A DNA stretch of 64,000 bases. Origin: Microbacteriaceae bacterium VKM Ac-2855 (GTDB taxonomy: Bacteria; Actinomycetota; Actinomycetes; Actinomycetales; Microbacteriaceae). Positions 48,346 through 57,178 of the stretch are shown one piece after another. The stretch is from the NCBI GenBank assembly GCA_013204985.1, contig JABMLG010000001.1:368574-432573 (forward strand). The letters run 5' to 3'. Each line of letters begins with the position of its first letter. The stretch's first letter is position 1. The notes under the pieces were generated by a model, which saw nothing but the letters and a program-made list of their open reading frames with translations, was not told where the DNA came from and did not search any database. A program made the position numbers and the translations under genes.

Positions 48346-50316
48346 CTAAGCCGCTCGCGACGACCACCAAAGTGAACCAGGTCTCAGCATGCCGGTCCGA
48401 CCCCAGTGGTAGGCCTCCCTGTGATCGGCTCGACCTTGAGCGTCACGCGGGTACAGGGGCCACACCCTCTCACCAGACCCGTCACTCTCTTCAAACAAAA
48501 GCCGGCTCGAAACATGCGGGCGACGTGGACGTTGTCTTGGCTCAGAACTACGGTGTCCAACCTCCGCTTGCCACCATGCCCATACTTCACGTTCAACGGC
48601 GTACCGAGCAGCTCGATCGGTCAAGGTACCCTCGATGCCCAGATTGCGAGCAGCTGCGTTACGCAGGTCACGTTTCGAACGCGTCCATCCATCGGCGTCC
48701 CGAACAATCAGGCGGTGAACCTTGAGACGACTCAGAACCGTTCCCATGTGCCGTGCGGTCACGCCCAGCGCCTTCGCGGCAGTCCCAACAGAGACGCGGG
48801 AAGTCTGTCGGAGGAGGCTGTACACCTTGCCAGCAAGATGGCCGAGGCCCTTCCTGCTGAATAGATCGTGCCGAGCATCCACCAGGTCGTTCTCGACAGC
48901 CTCTAGAAGAACCGCACGATCGTTGAAGAGCTCTGCGGGGGGGCGGGGGTTATTAAGTGGTTGTGACCGGACTGTTCCTGAAGCTGTGGAAAAGTCGCTC
49001 CGCAAGCTCCACTGGCTCGCGTTCCCAGCATCAGCTGCGATGTCCAAATGGACGTAGCCGGCAGCGCGGAGCCCCTTGAGCGCATCAGCTGCAGTGGTGC
49101 GTCCCAGGCCCGTCAGCAGAGCGAGATCACGGATGGACGCCGCTACCGAACGCTTCCCGGTGTGAAGCGTGAGATACGCCAGGGCAGTCATGATGGAGCG
49201 CTCGCTGATCGCGCGCTCGGTGCGACCCCAACGGCCGGGAGACACGCGGAAACGGTCAAGAAGATCGCGTACGGCCGCAACGAGGGCGCTCAGTTCGACG
49301 AGGTCCGCCGGATCGCGAGGGGAGGCAGACACCGGCGGCAGGACCGCGTGAAGCGCTGCATACTGCTGGGCCTTCTCCCACTGCCGTTCCAGCCGCTCGG
49401 CAGCTTCGTGGGCGCTCCGTGCGCGCCGGTCCCCTCGCCCCGTGTTCTTCGTTCGGTAGTGCTCCATTCCAGGAGCAACTCGCGCCGCTTGTTGCACGTC
49501 GACGTAGGTCCATCCGGCGGACGCTGCGGCGAGCAGGCACATGAACCCGGTCCAGGACGGGTTGCTCCCGCCGTCGATCGTTCCCATGTGGTTCTCGCCC
49601 CAGGAAGAAAGCGCTTTGTGAACCTGGTGAGAGGCATCGACCCCGCCGGACGGCTGCGAATGCTCGACTCTCAGAGCCGGCTTTCGGCGGTGTAGCTCGT
49701 CGCTGAGCCGGTCGATGTCGCCGGCGGACACCGTTGAGTTGAGCAGCTGCTCGAGGTTGCCCTGGATGACGGTTGAGGAGCTGCCGTCGCGGTGAGGGGA
49801 GAGCGGGGGCCGCGCTGCTCCCTGGCGAGGGTTCAACAGCATGCCGTGGTCGAGCGATCGGAAGTTTGCGCGAGCGGCGATCGCCATCGCCCCGACGGTC
49901 TCCGCCGGGACTCCGAAGGGGAGTGACACCCAAATGTGGCGACCACCACTCGCCGAGGACGAGCACACCACGTGGTCGATCCCGCAGATCCGCAGGACGT
50001 CGACGAGTGCGGAGCAGTCGTCAACTGCTCGCTCGACGGCCTCCTGGCCGTCCTTCTCCTTGCCGTCGAAGTCGAAGCACAGAAGTCGGAACGAGCCGGA
50101 CTCGTCTGCAAGAGGCATCGCCCACGGCGTGGAGGGTTCCTGGGGCCCAACGGGGAAGAACCGAGGATAGGCGTTCTCGAAGAGCCCGCCATCGGCCTCG
50201 CGGACCATGACGCGCACCGCAGGGCGCGGACAAAGCCGACGCGTCAGTGACCACGCCTCGGCAATTTGGGCGCGCTGAGGTGCGTTTTGCGCGCGATGCG
50301 CTACGCTAGCGGGCAT
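48346..50316 (-). CDS. Plasmid replication protein with Prim-Pol-type primase domain
   Basis: A 656-residue protein. The N-terminal 230 residues resemble an archaeo-eukaryotic primase-polymerase: LLCFDFDGKEKDGQEAVE has the D-x-D metal site, and HVVCSSSASGGRHIWVSLPF carries the S-x-x-H-x-W motif. Two winged-helix or HTH segments follow (RDLALLTGLGRTTAADALKG and VGTAAKALGVTARHMGTVLS). Such proteins initiate replication in actinobacterial plasmids. GGGAGG precedes the ATG at 50316. The C-terminus ends SLWWSSRAA. Confidence 0.82.
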   Translation of the reverse strand: MPASVAHRAQNAPQRAQIAEAWSLTRRLCPRPAVRVMVREADGGLFENAYPRFFPVGPQEPSTPWAMPLADESGSFRLLCFDFDGKEKDGQEAVERAVDDCSALVDVLRICGIDHVVCSSSASGGRHIWVSLPFGVPAETVGAMAIAARANFRSLDHGMLLNPRQGAARPPLSPHRDGSSSTVIQGNLEQLLNSTVSAGDIDRLSDELHRRKPALRVEHSQPSGGVDASHQVHKALSSWGENHMGTIDGGSNPSWTGFMCLLAAASAGWTYVDVQQAARVAPGMEHYRTKNTGRGDRRARSAHEAAERLERQWEKAQQYAALHAVLPPVSASPRDPADLVELSALVAAVRDLLDRFRVSPGRWGRTERAISERSIMTALAYLTLHTGKRSVAASIRDLALLTGLGRTTAADALKGLRAAGYVHLDIAADAGNASQWSLRSDFSTASGTVRSQPLNNPRPPAELFNDRAVLLEAVENDLVDARHDLFSRKGLGHLAGKVYSLLRQTSRVSVGTAAKALGVTARHMGTVLSRLKVHRLIVRDADGWTRSKRDLRNAAARNLGIEGTLTDRAARYAVEREVWAWWQAEVGHRSSEPRQRPRRPHVSSRLLFEESDGSGERVWPLYPRDAQGRADHREAYHWGRTGMLRPGSLWWSSRAA

Positions 50317-50403
50317 AGAGAAGCCTCCCGTGAGGGCTGGTGACTTGATTAGCTCTGATCTCGAGGTTTGGTCGCCGGGTGAGATCTGAGCTACGAATCT
50401 TCT

Positions 50404-50431
50404 AGGGCCCGTCGCGCAAGCGGCGGGCTCT
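50404..50431 (-). terminator. Terminator after the RHH gene, before the replication gene
   Basis: A 12-base stem with two G-T pairs encloses GCAA. CTCTTTCGTTT flanks it on the plus strand. It separates the 50437 gene from the replication gene. Confidence 0.6.
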
Positions 50432-50436
50432 TTCGT

Positions 50437-50751
50437 TTATGCGGCTGTCGTCTTGGGTACCTCCGTACCGTCGAGTTCGGGGGAGAGCACGGGCAGTTGG
50501 CCGTGCTCCGACTTGATCTGCGCGAGCAGAAGTTCGAGGTAGAGGGAGCGGGATACCTTGCCTGAGGCCTCGCACGCGGCCGTCAGTTCGGCGTCCGTGG
50601 CTGGATCGAAGAAGAGTTTGCGTGCGTGCGCTTTGGTCCCCGTGGGACGGCGGTTGCGCTTGATGCCTGCGTTGCTGCCCTGAACCATGCGCCCATGGTG
50701 GCGCGTTAACGACACCCTTAATGGAAGCTGGGGCGGCGTGTCGCTGATCAT
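50437..50751 (-). CDS. Small RHH-like protein, possible replication control
   Basis: A 104-residue basic protein. KAHARKLFFDPATDAELTAA and CEASGKVSRSLYLELLLAQI resemble a ribbon-helix-helix unit. The ATG at 50751 has a strong AGGAGG site; another ATG at 50688 gives the core only. It lies just upstream of the replication gene, so copy-number control is a reasonable guess. Its promoter shares a 12-base motif with the XRE operon promoter. Confidence 0.6.
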   Translation of the reverse strand: MISDTPPQLPLRVSLTRHHGRMVQGSNAGIKRNRRPTGTKAHARKLFFDPATDAELTAACEASGKVSRSLYLELLLAQIKSEHGQLPVLSPELDGTEVPKTTAA

Positions 50752-50807
50752 GGTCCTCCTGACGGTCGGACCGTCGCTGGACGACGGCCGTCCGGTCGCG
50801 ATAGTTC

Positions 50808-50819
50808 TACCGAAATGAG
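50808..50819. promoter_or_regulatory. Shared operator motif, copy near the RHH gene
   Basis: TACCGAAATGAG is identical (inverted) to 54317-54328 in the XRE promoter. TACCGAC-TTAGG nearby (50829-50841) is a second, degenerate half-site. Confidence 0.5.
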
Positions 50820-50916
50820 GTTACCAAACTACCGACTTAGGTTTAGAACCAATCTCGCGGGCCGTCGAAGATGACGCACGGTGCATCCGGAGCGGCGGAT
50901 ACAGCACGGCCGCCAG

Positions 50917-52062
50917 TCATCTTGCAGCAGTTTCCCGCGCACTCAGCCACTCGGTGATCGCGCCATTGAACCGATCCGGAGCCACATTGAACTCCCAAGC
51001 GTGAGCCGCATTAGGTATCTCGACGAGGTCAACCCTGGACGGGTGCGCGGCGGCGAAACGCTGCGTCAGCGAAAGGGGGATCTCGGTGTCGCCGTCGGAG
51101 TGAATGACCAGAGTGGGGGTGTTCAGTCGGCGGTGAATGGTCCAGTCGAGCGTGTTGAAATCGATCGGTGCCGGCAGGCCGGTCAAGCGACTCAGTGGCG
51201 CCCACGACAGGAACAGCGCGGCAAGTGAGCCGAGTGCTTGAGGAAGATGCGCACGGGCCGCACCCGCGCGAATGGCGGTTCGCCATTCGGTCACGGGGGA
51301 GATCAGCACAAGCGCTGCAACCGCCGCCCGATGCACCGCCCTCTCCGCGGAGAGCAGCACGACACTTGCGCCCATGGACCACCCGAACAGTACGACCTTC
51401 TCTGCACCGTGCTCGATCGCGTAACCGATCGCGGAGTCGATGTCACGCCACTCTGTCTGCCCGAGAGTGGAGGCGTTGCGTTGGGTCTGCGGCCCTTCAC
51501 CATCACCTCGGAAGGACGGGACGAGAGAGGTGTAGCCCAGCAACTGAGCCGCGGGGACGGATCGGAGCGCAGTGATACGCGTCGTGCGGATTCCGTGAAC
51601 GTGGATCGCCCAGGTGGCCTGTTGCTCTTCTGACGTCGACGGGATGACCCAAGCGGGCGCCACGCCGCCCTCAACCGGCATGTCGACCTCACGGGCTGCA
51701 GGATGCAAGTCAGTCGGCCGCGCAAACACGTGACCGCTCCAGCGAACCATGGCGGCCGATCGTAAGTCGCCACCCGTGACTGCCAGGATTTTCCGTGTGA
51801 CGGTCTTCGCCTGCGCGTCTTGACTCACAACCTCGCCGATTCGCGCATGTCCGTGGTCATCGTTGAACCACACGCCGAACTCACCGGCATGACGTGTGTC
51901 CGGGTTCGATTCCAGCGTCAGCTCATCAGCAGTGACGGCCACGACGCGGACGTACTTCGGTCGACCCGGCATGACGACTCGGCGCCCCAGGGCGACGCCC
52001 GCCAGGGTGGTGACAGCAGCTGCGCCGATCGTGGCAGCGATGGCGATCGTTCCGGCTCTCAT
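50917..52062 (-). CDS. Membrane-anchored alpha/beta-hydrolase
   Basis: A 381-residue protein. An N-terminal hydrophobic segment (IAIAATIGAAAVTTLAGVAL) anchors or exports it. The hydrolase domain has the nucleophile elbow VVLFGWSMGASVVLLSAE (G-x-S-x-G). The acid is probably in VIHSDGDTEIPL and the His in IPNAAHAW. It may act on an ester, amide or peptide at the membrane. It is the last gene of the XRE-protease operon, overlapping the preceding gene by four bases. Confidence 0.82.
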   Translation of the reverse strand: MRAGTIAIAATIGAAAVTTLAGVALGRRVVMPGRPKYVRVVAVTADELTLESNPDTRHAGEFGVWFNDDHGHARIGEVVSQDAQAKTVTRKILAVTGGDLRSAAMVRWSGHVFARPTDLHPAAREVDMPVEGGVAPAWVIPSTSEEQQATWAIHVHGIRTTRITALRSVPAAQLLGYTSLVPSFRGDGEGPQTQRNASTLGQTEWRDIDSAIGYAIEHGAEKVVLFGWSMGASVVLLSAERAVHRAAVAALVLISPVTEWRTAIRAGAARAHLPQALGSLAALFLSWAPLSRLTGLPAPIDFNTLDWTIHRRLNTPTLVIHSDGDTEIPLSLTQRFAAAHPSRVDLVEIPNAAHAWEFNVAPDRFNGAITEWLSARETAAR

Positions 52063-53018
52063 GATGCTCTCCTCCTCTGCCGAGGCCAGGGGATCGACCT
52101 CGGCTTCGGATCGTGGTGGGCGCTGGTCAAGTACTGCATCACGACGTTCTCCGCAGACCTGATCTTGGCGGCCTCTGGCTCACCGATCTTCTGCGTGACG
52201 TTCTCGTAGTCCCGGATCGCGATGACGTGGTTGTAGACGTCGAGGATGAGTTCGCGCCTGTTGTGCATGACGGGCGTCCTGCGAGGCGTGATTCCTCGAC
52301 GCACACAAATGGCCTGAAGGTCACGCTTGTGTCGCAACAGCCGACGATCCCGCGCGAAGCGCGTGAAGGTGAACGACGCCACACCGAGGATCACGAGAAT
52401 CGCACCCGGGTAGAACAGCGCGTCGAAGACGTTCCGAAGGACGTCTCGCAAGAGAAGGTCCGCGTACTGAAAATGGTCGAGTGCGAGCGAGACGATCTCG
52501 TCGACGCACGCAGCAATGACCAGGATGCATCCGACCAAGAAAAACCGATAGGAGCGGGGCTGCCGGCGACGCAGACCGACCACCAGCGAGAGGGCGATGG
52601 AACCGAACACCGCCATGTAGATGGAAGCGTAGAGCCACGTTCCCGTCTGCGTGATGTGATCAACGATGAAGCTGTCGGAGGTGGATCCACGGTCGGTGAA
52701 AACGAACGGAACCGTGAACGCGACGAGGAACAGCGGGAGGAGCCACCATCGACGCGGCCGACGCCCGTTCTGCGCCAAGGCGGCCTGCGTCAGGAGCCAG
52801 AACGCCGTGACCGCGCATACGTTCTGGATGAGGCTGATGTAGTTGGTCCCGCCGACAAAACGGTCTAGAGAGGGAAACGCTCGAGCAGTGAAGGCGAGCG
52901 TCCCTACGAAGGTCGCGGCCCATGAGAGCCGCGACTGCGGGTTGACGATCGCGCTGGGGAGTCGGACGAGGGTGATGATGCCGAAAACTGCAAGCGCAGA
53001 TAATTCGAGGATCAGCAT
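52059..53018 (-). CDS. Polytopic membrane protein (MAB_1171c/DUF6545-like)
   Basis: A 319-residue protein with seven or eight membrane helices (for example LILELSALAVFGIITLV; WWLLPLFLVAFTVPFVF; SYRFFLVGCILVIAACV; FYPGAILVILGVASFTFT). A cytoplasmic C-terminal region of about 90 residues (RRELILDVYNHVIAIRDYEN onwards) follows. Proteins of this shape are linked to ImmA/IrrE proteases in actinobacteria. Its start abuts the protease stop directly. It could sense, export or anchor a signal. Confidence 0.75.
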   Translation of the reverse strand: MLILELSALAVFGIITLVRLPSAIVNPQSRLSWAATFVGTLAFTARAFPSLDRFVGGTNYISLIQNVCAVTAFWLLTQAALAQNGRRPRRWWLLPLFLVAFTVPFVFTDRGSTSDSFIVDHITQTGTWLYASIYMAVFGSIALSLVVGLRRRQPRSYRFFLVGCILVIAACVDEIVSLALDHFQYADLLLRDVLRNVFDALFYPGAILVILGVASFTFTRFARDRRLLRHKRDLQAICVRRGITPRRTPVMHNRRELILDVYNHVIAIRDYENVTQKIGEPEAAKIRSAENVVMQYLTSAHHDPKPRSIPWPRQRRRAS

Positions 53019-53549
53019 CTACCCGAAGACGTCCTCGTCCTCGCGGAAGCGCGGCCGGAACAACGTGCTGGACAGCAGATGGGCTAGATGCTCCGCCTCG
53101 CCCTCCATGACCTCGCGTTCACTGACTGCGACGTTCGGAACGGTCTGAGGACTGGTCTCGAGGAATCGGCCGCGGACCACCCCGGCGCCGTGATACCCAG
53201 TGAGGTCCTTCTTCTCCGGGAGTACGTTGCATCCCGGGTGCTGCAGAGCGATGTGCGCGAGCTCGTGCAGGATGCAGTGCGTGCGATACAGCTCAGTGTC
53301 CGTCGACCGGTAGTAAATCTTCGCTTGGTTCGGGTAGTCGACCCAGAGCGCCGTCAGGGTGTCCCAGTCCTCGTCTGTGGTGGCACTGATATCGATCGGC
53401 TTCCCGTGCAGAGCCGAAACATGATCGACGAGAGCCGGGAGGCTACGGTCCGCAGCAAGATCGTTCTGTACGAAGGTCTGAGTCGCACGAGCAACGATCT
53501 CATCGCGCTCGACCCAGATTCTCTTCGCATTCGAGTTGTCGTCGGTCAT
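53019..53549 (-). CDS. ImmA/IrrE-type metalloprotease
   Basis: A 176-residue protein with the zinc-protease motif HCILHELAHIALQHPG (H-E-x-x-H), and a downstream acidic helix VMEGEAEHLAHLLSSTLFRP that supplies the third ligand. ImmA-like proteases cut XRE-type repressors. The upstream XRE gene overlaps it by four bases, so that protein is the likely substrate. Confidence 0.88.
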   Translation of the reverse strand: MTDDNSNAKRIWVERDEIVARATQTFVQNDLAADRSLPALVDHVSALHGKPIDISATTDEDWDTLTALWVDYPNQAKIYYRSTDTELYRTHCILHELAHIALQHPGCNVLPEKKDLTGYHGAGVVRGRFLETSPQTVPNVAVSEREVMEGEAEHLAHLLSSTLFRPRFREDEDVFG

Positions 53550-54253
53550 GCTGACGAGCCCCCTTCCCTCGATTCCGTTTCGATCGATCTGATGGCTCTG
53601 GCGATAGCCTGCAGCTGCTTCACGGAGGTTCCGCCGAGGGCACGAGCGCTCACGGAGGTAGCGCCAGTCTCCATCAGCGCTCTGTCGAGGTCTACTTCGG
53701 CTTCAACGCGTTCGGCGAGTTCCGCGTCTCGCGTCGAGCGCAGATAGGGCGGCTCAACATCGAAATACTCGGCGATGGCGTCCAAGAGGCGCAGTCCAAG
53801 GCGGACTGTTCCAGCCTGCGTGAGGAGTGATGTCCAGGTCTCTGCGGTGAAGTCGAGGGAGCGCTCCTGCACGTAGGCGACGAGCTCGTCGACCTTGAAC
53901 GCGCGGGCGTCGCTGCTGGTGGGAGCTGCTGCGAGGAACGTCAGGCGTCGAGCGAGCTCTGGCCCATCCAAGCGTTCGGTCCAGTCGGATTCGTCGTCTG
54001 CCACAAGATCGTCGGATTGGGCCAGGCGAAGAAGCTCGTAAGGCTCGACGTTCAGAGCGTTGGCGAGCTTTTCGATGTCGTTCGTGTTGAACGGCGCCTC
54101 ACCGCGAAGCCGGATATAGAAGTAGTTCGCTGAGAACTCCGCCGCACGGATGAGCTCGGTGTTCGACAGCCGGCGCTGGTCGCGAAGCTGCTCAATCGCT
54201 CGCACCACACGGCGCGAGAACGCCGTCGATGTCGATGCTGGCCGTCTACCCAC
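53546..54253 (-). CDS. XRE-family regulator
   Basis: A 235-residue protein. The N-terminal HTH is VVRAIEQLRDQRRLSNTELI, RAAEFSANYFYIRLRGEAPF and NTNDIEKLANALNVEPYELL. The C-terminal 150 residues are helical and may be a sensor or protease target. GTG at 54253 starts it. It is divergent from the conjugation lipoprotein and is the first gene of the four-gene operon. A 23-base palindrome lies in the shared promoter. Confidence 0.85.
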   Translation of the reverse strand: MGRRPASTSTAFSRRVVRAIEQLRDQRRLSNTELIRAAEFSANYFYIRLRGEAPFNTNDIEKLANALNVEPYELLRLAQSDDLVADDESDWTERLDGPELARRLTFLAAAPTSSDARAFKVDELVAYVQERSLDFTAETWTSLLTQAGTVRLGLRLLDAIAEYFDVEPPYLRSTRDAELAERVEAEVDLDRALMETGATSVSARALGGTSVKQLQAIARAIRSIETESREGGSSA

Positions 54254-54281
54254 ATGGAAAACCTACCAAAGGCGCGTTAGC

Positions 54282-54304
54282 CTCACTTAGGTAACCGAAG
54301 TGAG
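54282..54304. promoter_or_regulatory. Operator palindrome in the XRE / T4SS divergent promoter
   Basis: Arms CTCACTT (54282-54288) and AAGTGAG (54298-54304) flank the inner GGTAACC. The right half reads ACCGAAGTGAG and is nearly identical to the motif at 50809 and, inverted, at 54317-54327. Placed between the XRE gene and the transfer operon, it could couple both. Confidence 0.6.
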
Positions 54305-54340
54305 TTGTAGTTCATACTCATTTCGGTACAGAATGGAGCC

Positions 54341-54865
54341 ATGGCGGGGACAAAGATACGGATCAGACGCGTTCTGACGCCTTGCATCCTCGGCGTCGCC
54401 GGGCTGCTCATCATCTCTGGGTGCGCCATCGCCGTGCCATCGAGCTGGTCCGATCCGGAGCCAACTTCGGAGACTCCTGGTGCAACCCCAGGCTCCTCGA
54501 GCCCGTCTACACCGATGACGGACGTAGAGCCGGCGGCCGATCCGACGGCGGGTGCCGAAACGACGGCCATAGCGCTCGCGACGATGGATGCGTTCTGCCG
54601 CCCCACGCTTGGCTACGAGTCGTGGATCGACGACCTGTACCCGTTCCTGAGTCAGTCCGCGGCCGTCGCTTACGAAACGGTCGATCCGGCGAACGTGCCG
54701 TGTACGACAGTCACCGGCGACGCGGTCGTGCGTGACGGGGACGATGCGTTCACGATGCGGATCCTCGTGCCCACAGACGCGGGGGAGTACTCCGTCTATG
54801 TCCACCGCTCCTCCGAGGCTGCTGCCTGGGCGGTGGAGCAGATCACGCCCCTGACGTCGGAGTAG
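54341..54865 (+). CDS. Conjugation-operon lipoprotein
   Basis: A 174-residue protein. A basic start, hydrophobic stretch ILGVAGLLIISGC and lipobox Cys predict a lipoprotein. A Ser/Thr/Pro linker follows, then a small domain with possible disulfide cysteines (DAFCRPTLGY; PANVPCTTVT). It is the first gene of the plus-strand T4SS operon. It may be a periplasmic or wall-side scaffold. Confidence 0.7.
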   Translation: MAGTKIRIRRVLTPCILGVAGLLIISGCAIAVPSSWSDPEPTSETPGATPGSSSPSTPMTDVEPAADPTAGAETTAIALATMDAFCRPTLGYESWIDDLYPFLSQSAAVAYETVDPANVPCTTVTGDAVVRDGDDAFTMRILVPTDAGEYSVYVHRSSEAAAWAVEQITPLTSE

Positions 54866-54868
54866 AGC

Positions 54869-56017
54869 GTGGAGAAGGGGGGAGTGGGTGTGCTTGTCGT
54901 TGTCCTGGTGCCGGTGTTGGCGATCGCGATGCTGCTGTGGGTGCTGTTCTTTGGCGGCTCGGCCGCGGCAGCGTGTGCGCCGAGCGTCGCGGGCCAGATC
55001 GACGTCGCGGCGATCCCCACGGATGCGCAGGTGGGCGCATACGGGCGGGAGCAGCTGGTGAACGCCGCGCTGATCTCTAACGCGGCGACAGCGAAGGGGA
55101 TGCCGGCGGCCGCGCAGGCGCTGGGTGTGCAGGCGGCGATCGGCGAATCCTCCCTGCGCAACATCGGCTACGGCGATGGCGCGATCAATCCGGACGGGAC
55201 CGTTGCCGACTCGATCGGTCTGTTCCAGCAGCAGTCAAGCTGGGGCACGGTCGAGCAGCGCATGGATCCGACGACGTCGGCCATCTTGTTCTTCGATCGC
55301 CTCGAGACCGTCGACGGGTGGGAGGCGATGGAGCCGAGTCTCGCGATCAATAAGGTGCAGCGCAACGCCGACCCGAACCACTACACGAAGTACCGTGCCG
55401 ACGCGGTGGCGATCATGGCCTACCTCAGCGGTCTCACCTCAAGCGCCGCGACCACCCCGACCCCGGGCGCGACGATCACGCCGGCAGCGGGAATTCCCGT
55501 CACCGGGTGCGTTGCAGTGTCGGGCGACGCGCAGGCCCTCGCGACGGGCCTGGTGGCGGCGATGGATCGTGGTGACCTGACCCTGCTTGCGGACCGTTAC
55601 GCGCAGCAGATCCGAGACATGGCCGCGGGTGCTCCACGGGAGAACTGCGCGATCGATGTCCGCATCCTGCAGGTCATCACGATCGCGGTGAACACCTTCG
55701 GCAAGGTCGGCGTCTCCGACCTGAACCGACAATGCACAGGGTCGCTTCTGGGTGCCGGGACCGGGTCATCGCACTGGAGAGACGGCGGCGGCAAGGCCGT
55801 CGACTTCTACAGCTTCGCCGGCACCGCAACGACCGGCTGCGACACCAACGCGCTGCAGCTACTGACCGTCCTCGATCCGCAGGTGCCCGCGGGATCGCGC
55901 GCCGGTCAGATCCAGTGCCGCTCGACGAGCTACACGCACATCACGCAGTTCGAGGACGAACCGAACCATCTGCATTTCGACGTCGCTTACGCCGACGGGC
56001 CCCTTACCACCGGCTGA
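54869..56017 (+). CDS. Bifunctional cell-wall hydrolase of the transfer apparatus
   Basis: A 382-residue protein. The N-terminal helix VLVVVLVPVLAIAMLLWVLF anchors it. Residues 75-190 are like a lytic-enzyme domain (QAAIGESSLRNIGYGD, then DSIGLFQQQSSWGT). The C-terminal part has SSHWRDGGGKAVDFYSFAG and NHLHFDVAYA, with the His/Asp layout of a D,D-peptidase. It opens peptidoglycan for the channel, like VirB1. The start is GTG at 54869. Confidence 0.8.
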   Translation: MEKGGVGVLVVVLVPVLAIAMLLWVLFFGGSAAAACAPSVAGQIDVAAIPTDAQVGAYGREQLVNAALISNAATAKGMPAAAQALGVQAAIGESSLRNIGYGDGAINPDGTVADSIGLFQQQSSWGTVEQRMDPTTSAILFFDRLETVDGWEAMEPSLAINKVQRNADPNHYTKYRADAVAIMAYLSGLTSSAATTPTPGATITPAAGIPVTGCVAVSGDAQALATGLVAAMDRGDLTLLADRYAQQIRDMAAGAPRENCAIDVRILQVITIAVNTFGKVGVSDLNRQCTGSLLGAGTGSSHWRDGGGKAVDFYSFAGTATTGCDTNALQLLTVLDPQVPAGSRAGQIQCRSTSYTHITQFEDEPNHLHFDVAYADGPLTTG

Positions 56018-56085
56018 CCCAGCCGGTGCACAGTCTTCACCCCGCGACCGCGGTGGTGACCCCCGAAAACAGAAACGGAGAACCG

Positions 56086-56403
56086 ATGTCTCTTCTGGTT
56101 GCAGCCAACGACATCATCACCACCGCGGCCTCGGTAGGCAGCGTACTTCCCGGCGTCGTCCCCGACCCGGGCCCGGGCGGGATGCCGCCCGGATTCGAAG
56201 CGTTCACCACCGTCATGGGCTGGGCCAAATGGGTCGGCCTGGGCGTTGCCGTGGTGGGCCTGATCATCCTCGGCGTCACCATGACCGTCTCCGCCCGCCG
56301 CGGCGAAGGCGGCGAGATCGGCGGCTGGCTCGGCCGCCTCCTCGTCGGCGTGATCATCGTGTCCGCCGCGTTCACCATCGTCGGCTTCCTCATGGGCGCC
56401 TAG
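56086..56403 (+). CDS. Small two-helix membrane protein, pilin-like (VirB2-like position)
   Basis: A 105-residue protein with two hydrophobic helices (WVGLGVAVVGLIILGVTM and LGRLLVGVIIVSAAFTIVGF) joined by a short charged loop (ARRGEGGE). The layout resembles VirB2/TrbC-type subunits. Its GGAG site precedes ATG at 56086. Confidence 0.7.
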   Translation: MSLLVAANDIITTAASVGSVLPGVVPDPGPGGMPPGFEAFTTVMGWAKWVGLGVAVVGLIILGVTMTVSARRGEGGEIGGWLGRLLVGVIIVSAAFTIVGFLMGA

Positions 56404-56449
56404 CGCCGCAGGGGAGTCGACCCGTTCCCTCGATTGAAAGGACAACGTC

Positions 56450-57178
56450 ATGCGCGACACGGAGAACCGCACCCCGTTCACCAGCAGAGGATTCATCCTC
56501 GGAGCCGTCATCATCGGCGTTCTCGTGCTGGTGGCGATCCTGATCGCGGTGACGTCCCTGGGTGGCGGCGGGCAGGACACGCCCGCCGCCACCGCAACGC
56601 CCTCGACGCCCGCCTCGACGGACTCGGACGCGGCTGCTGGCAGCATCTGCGATCTGGCCGGATATGAGGAGACCAGCTCGCTGGCGTCCCCGCCGTCCGC
56701 GGACTGGACGATCGCGGGGACGGTCGCGGTGCCGAGCTCTGCGACAGCTGGTCCCGGGGTGGTGGATGACGATGGTTTCCGGTCGTGTTTCGCGCACACC
56801 GCTGAGGGTGCGCTGTTCTCCGCAATCAGCTTCGTCGCTATGTCGTCCGACGCCCGTACCGCGTCGCGCGTGAGCGAGATGGTCGCTCCCGGTGTCGGCC
56901 GCGACGCCGCGATCGCGAACACCGACCCCGACGCCCCGATCTCCTCGTCGCGGCTGCAGCTCGCTGGCTACACCGTCACCGCTTACACGGCGGATGAGGC
57001 GGTCATTGATCTTGCGTGGAGCGTCACCTCCAGCGGCGGCGCCCTCGTGAGCTACCCCATCGCCCTCGCCTGGGTGGAGGGCGACTGGAAGGTCGAGGTC
57101 GCCGACAACGGACAGCCCCGATTCTCCGCCTCGCCGCTGGAGTCCCTCGGCGGCTACATACCTTGGAGTGGCATCTGA
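56450..57178 (+). CDS. Single-pass conjugation protein (TcpC/VirB8-like)
   Basis: A 242-residue protein with one N-terminal membrane helix (ILGAVIIGVLVLVAILIAV), an A/T/P/S linker and an external domain ending in a beta-sheet-like segment (LVSYPIALAWVEGDWKVEVA). NTF2-like folds of TcpC and VirB8 have this shape. It overlaps the next gene by one base. Confidence 0.65.
   Translation: MRDTENRTPFTSRGFILGAVIIGVLVLVAILIAVTSLGGGGQDTPAATATPSTPASTDSDAAAGSICDLAGYEETSSLASPPSADWTIAGTVAVPSSATAGPGVVDDDGFRSCFAHTAEGALFSAISFVAMSSDARTASRVSEMVAPGVGRDAAIANTDPDAPISSSRLQLAGYTVTAYTADEAVIDLAWSVTSSGGALVSYPIALAWVEGDWKVEVADNGQPRFSASPLESLGGYIPWSGI

Noticed and set aside
48346-50316. Phage primase rather than plasmid replication protein
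   Set aside because: It is directly beside parA and its partner, with no phage genes nearby.
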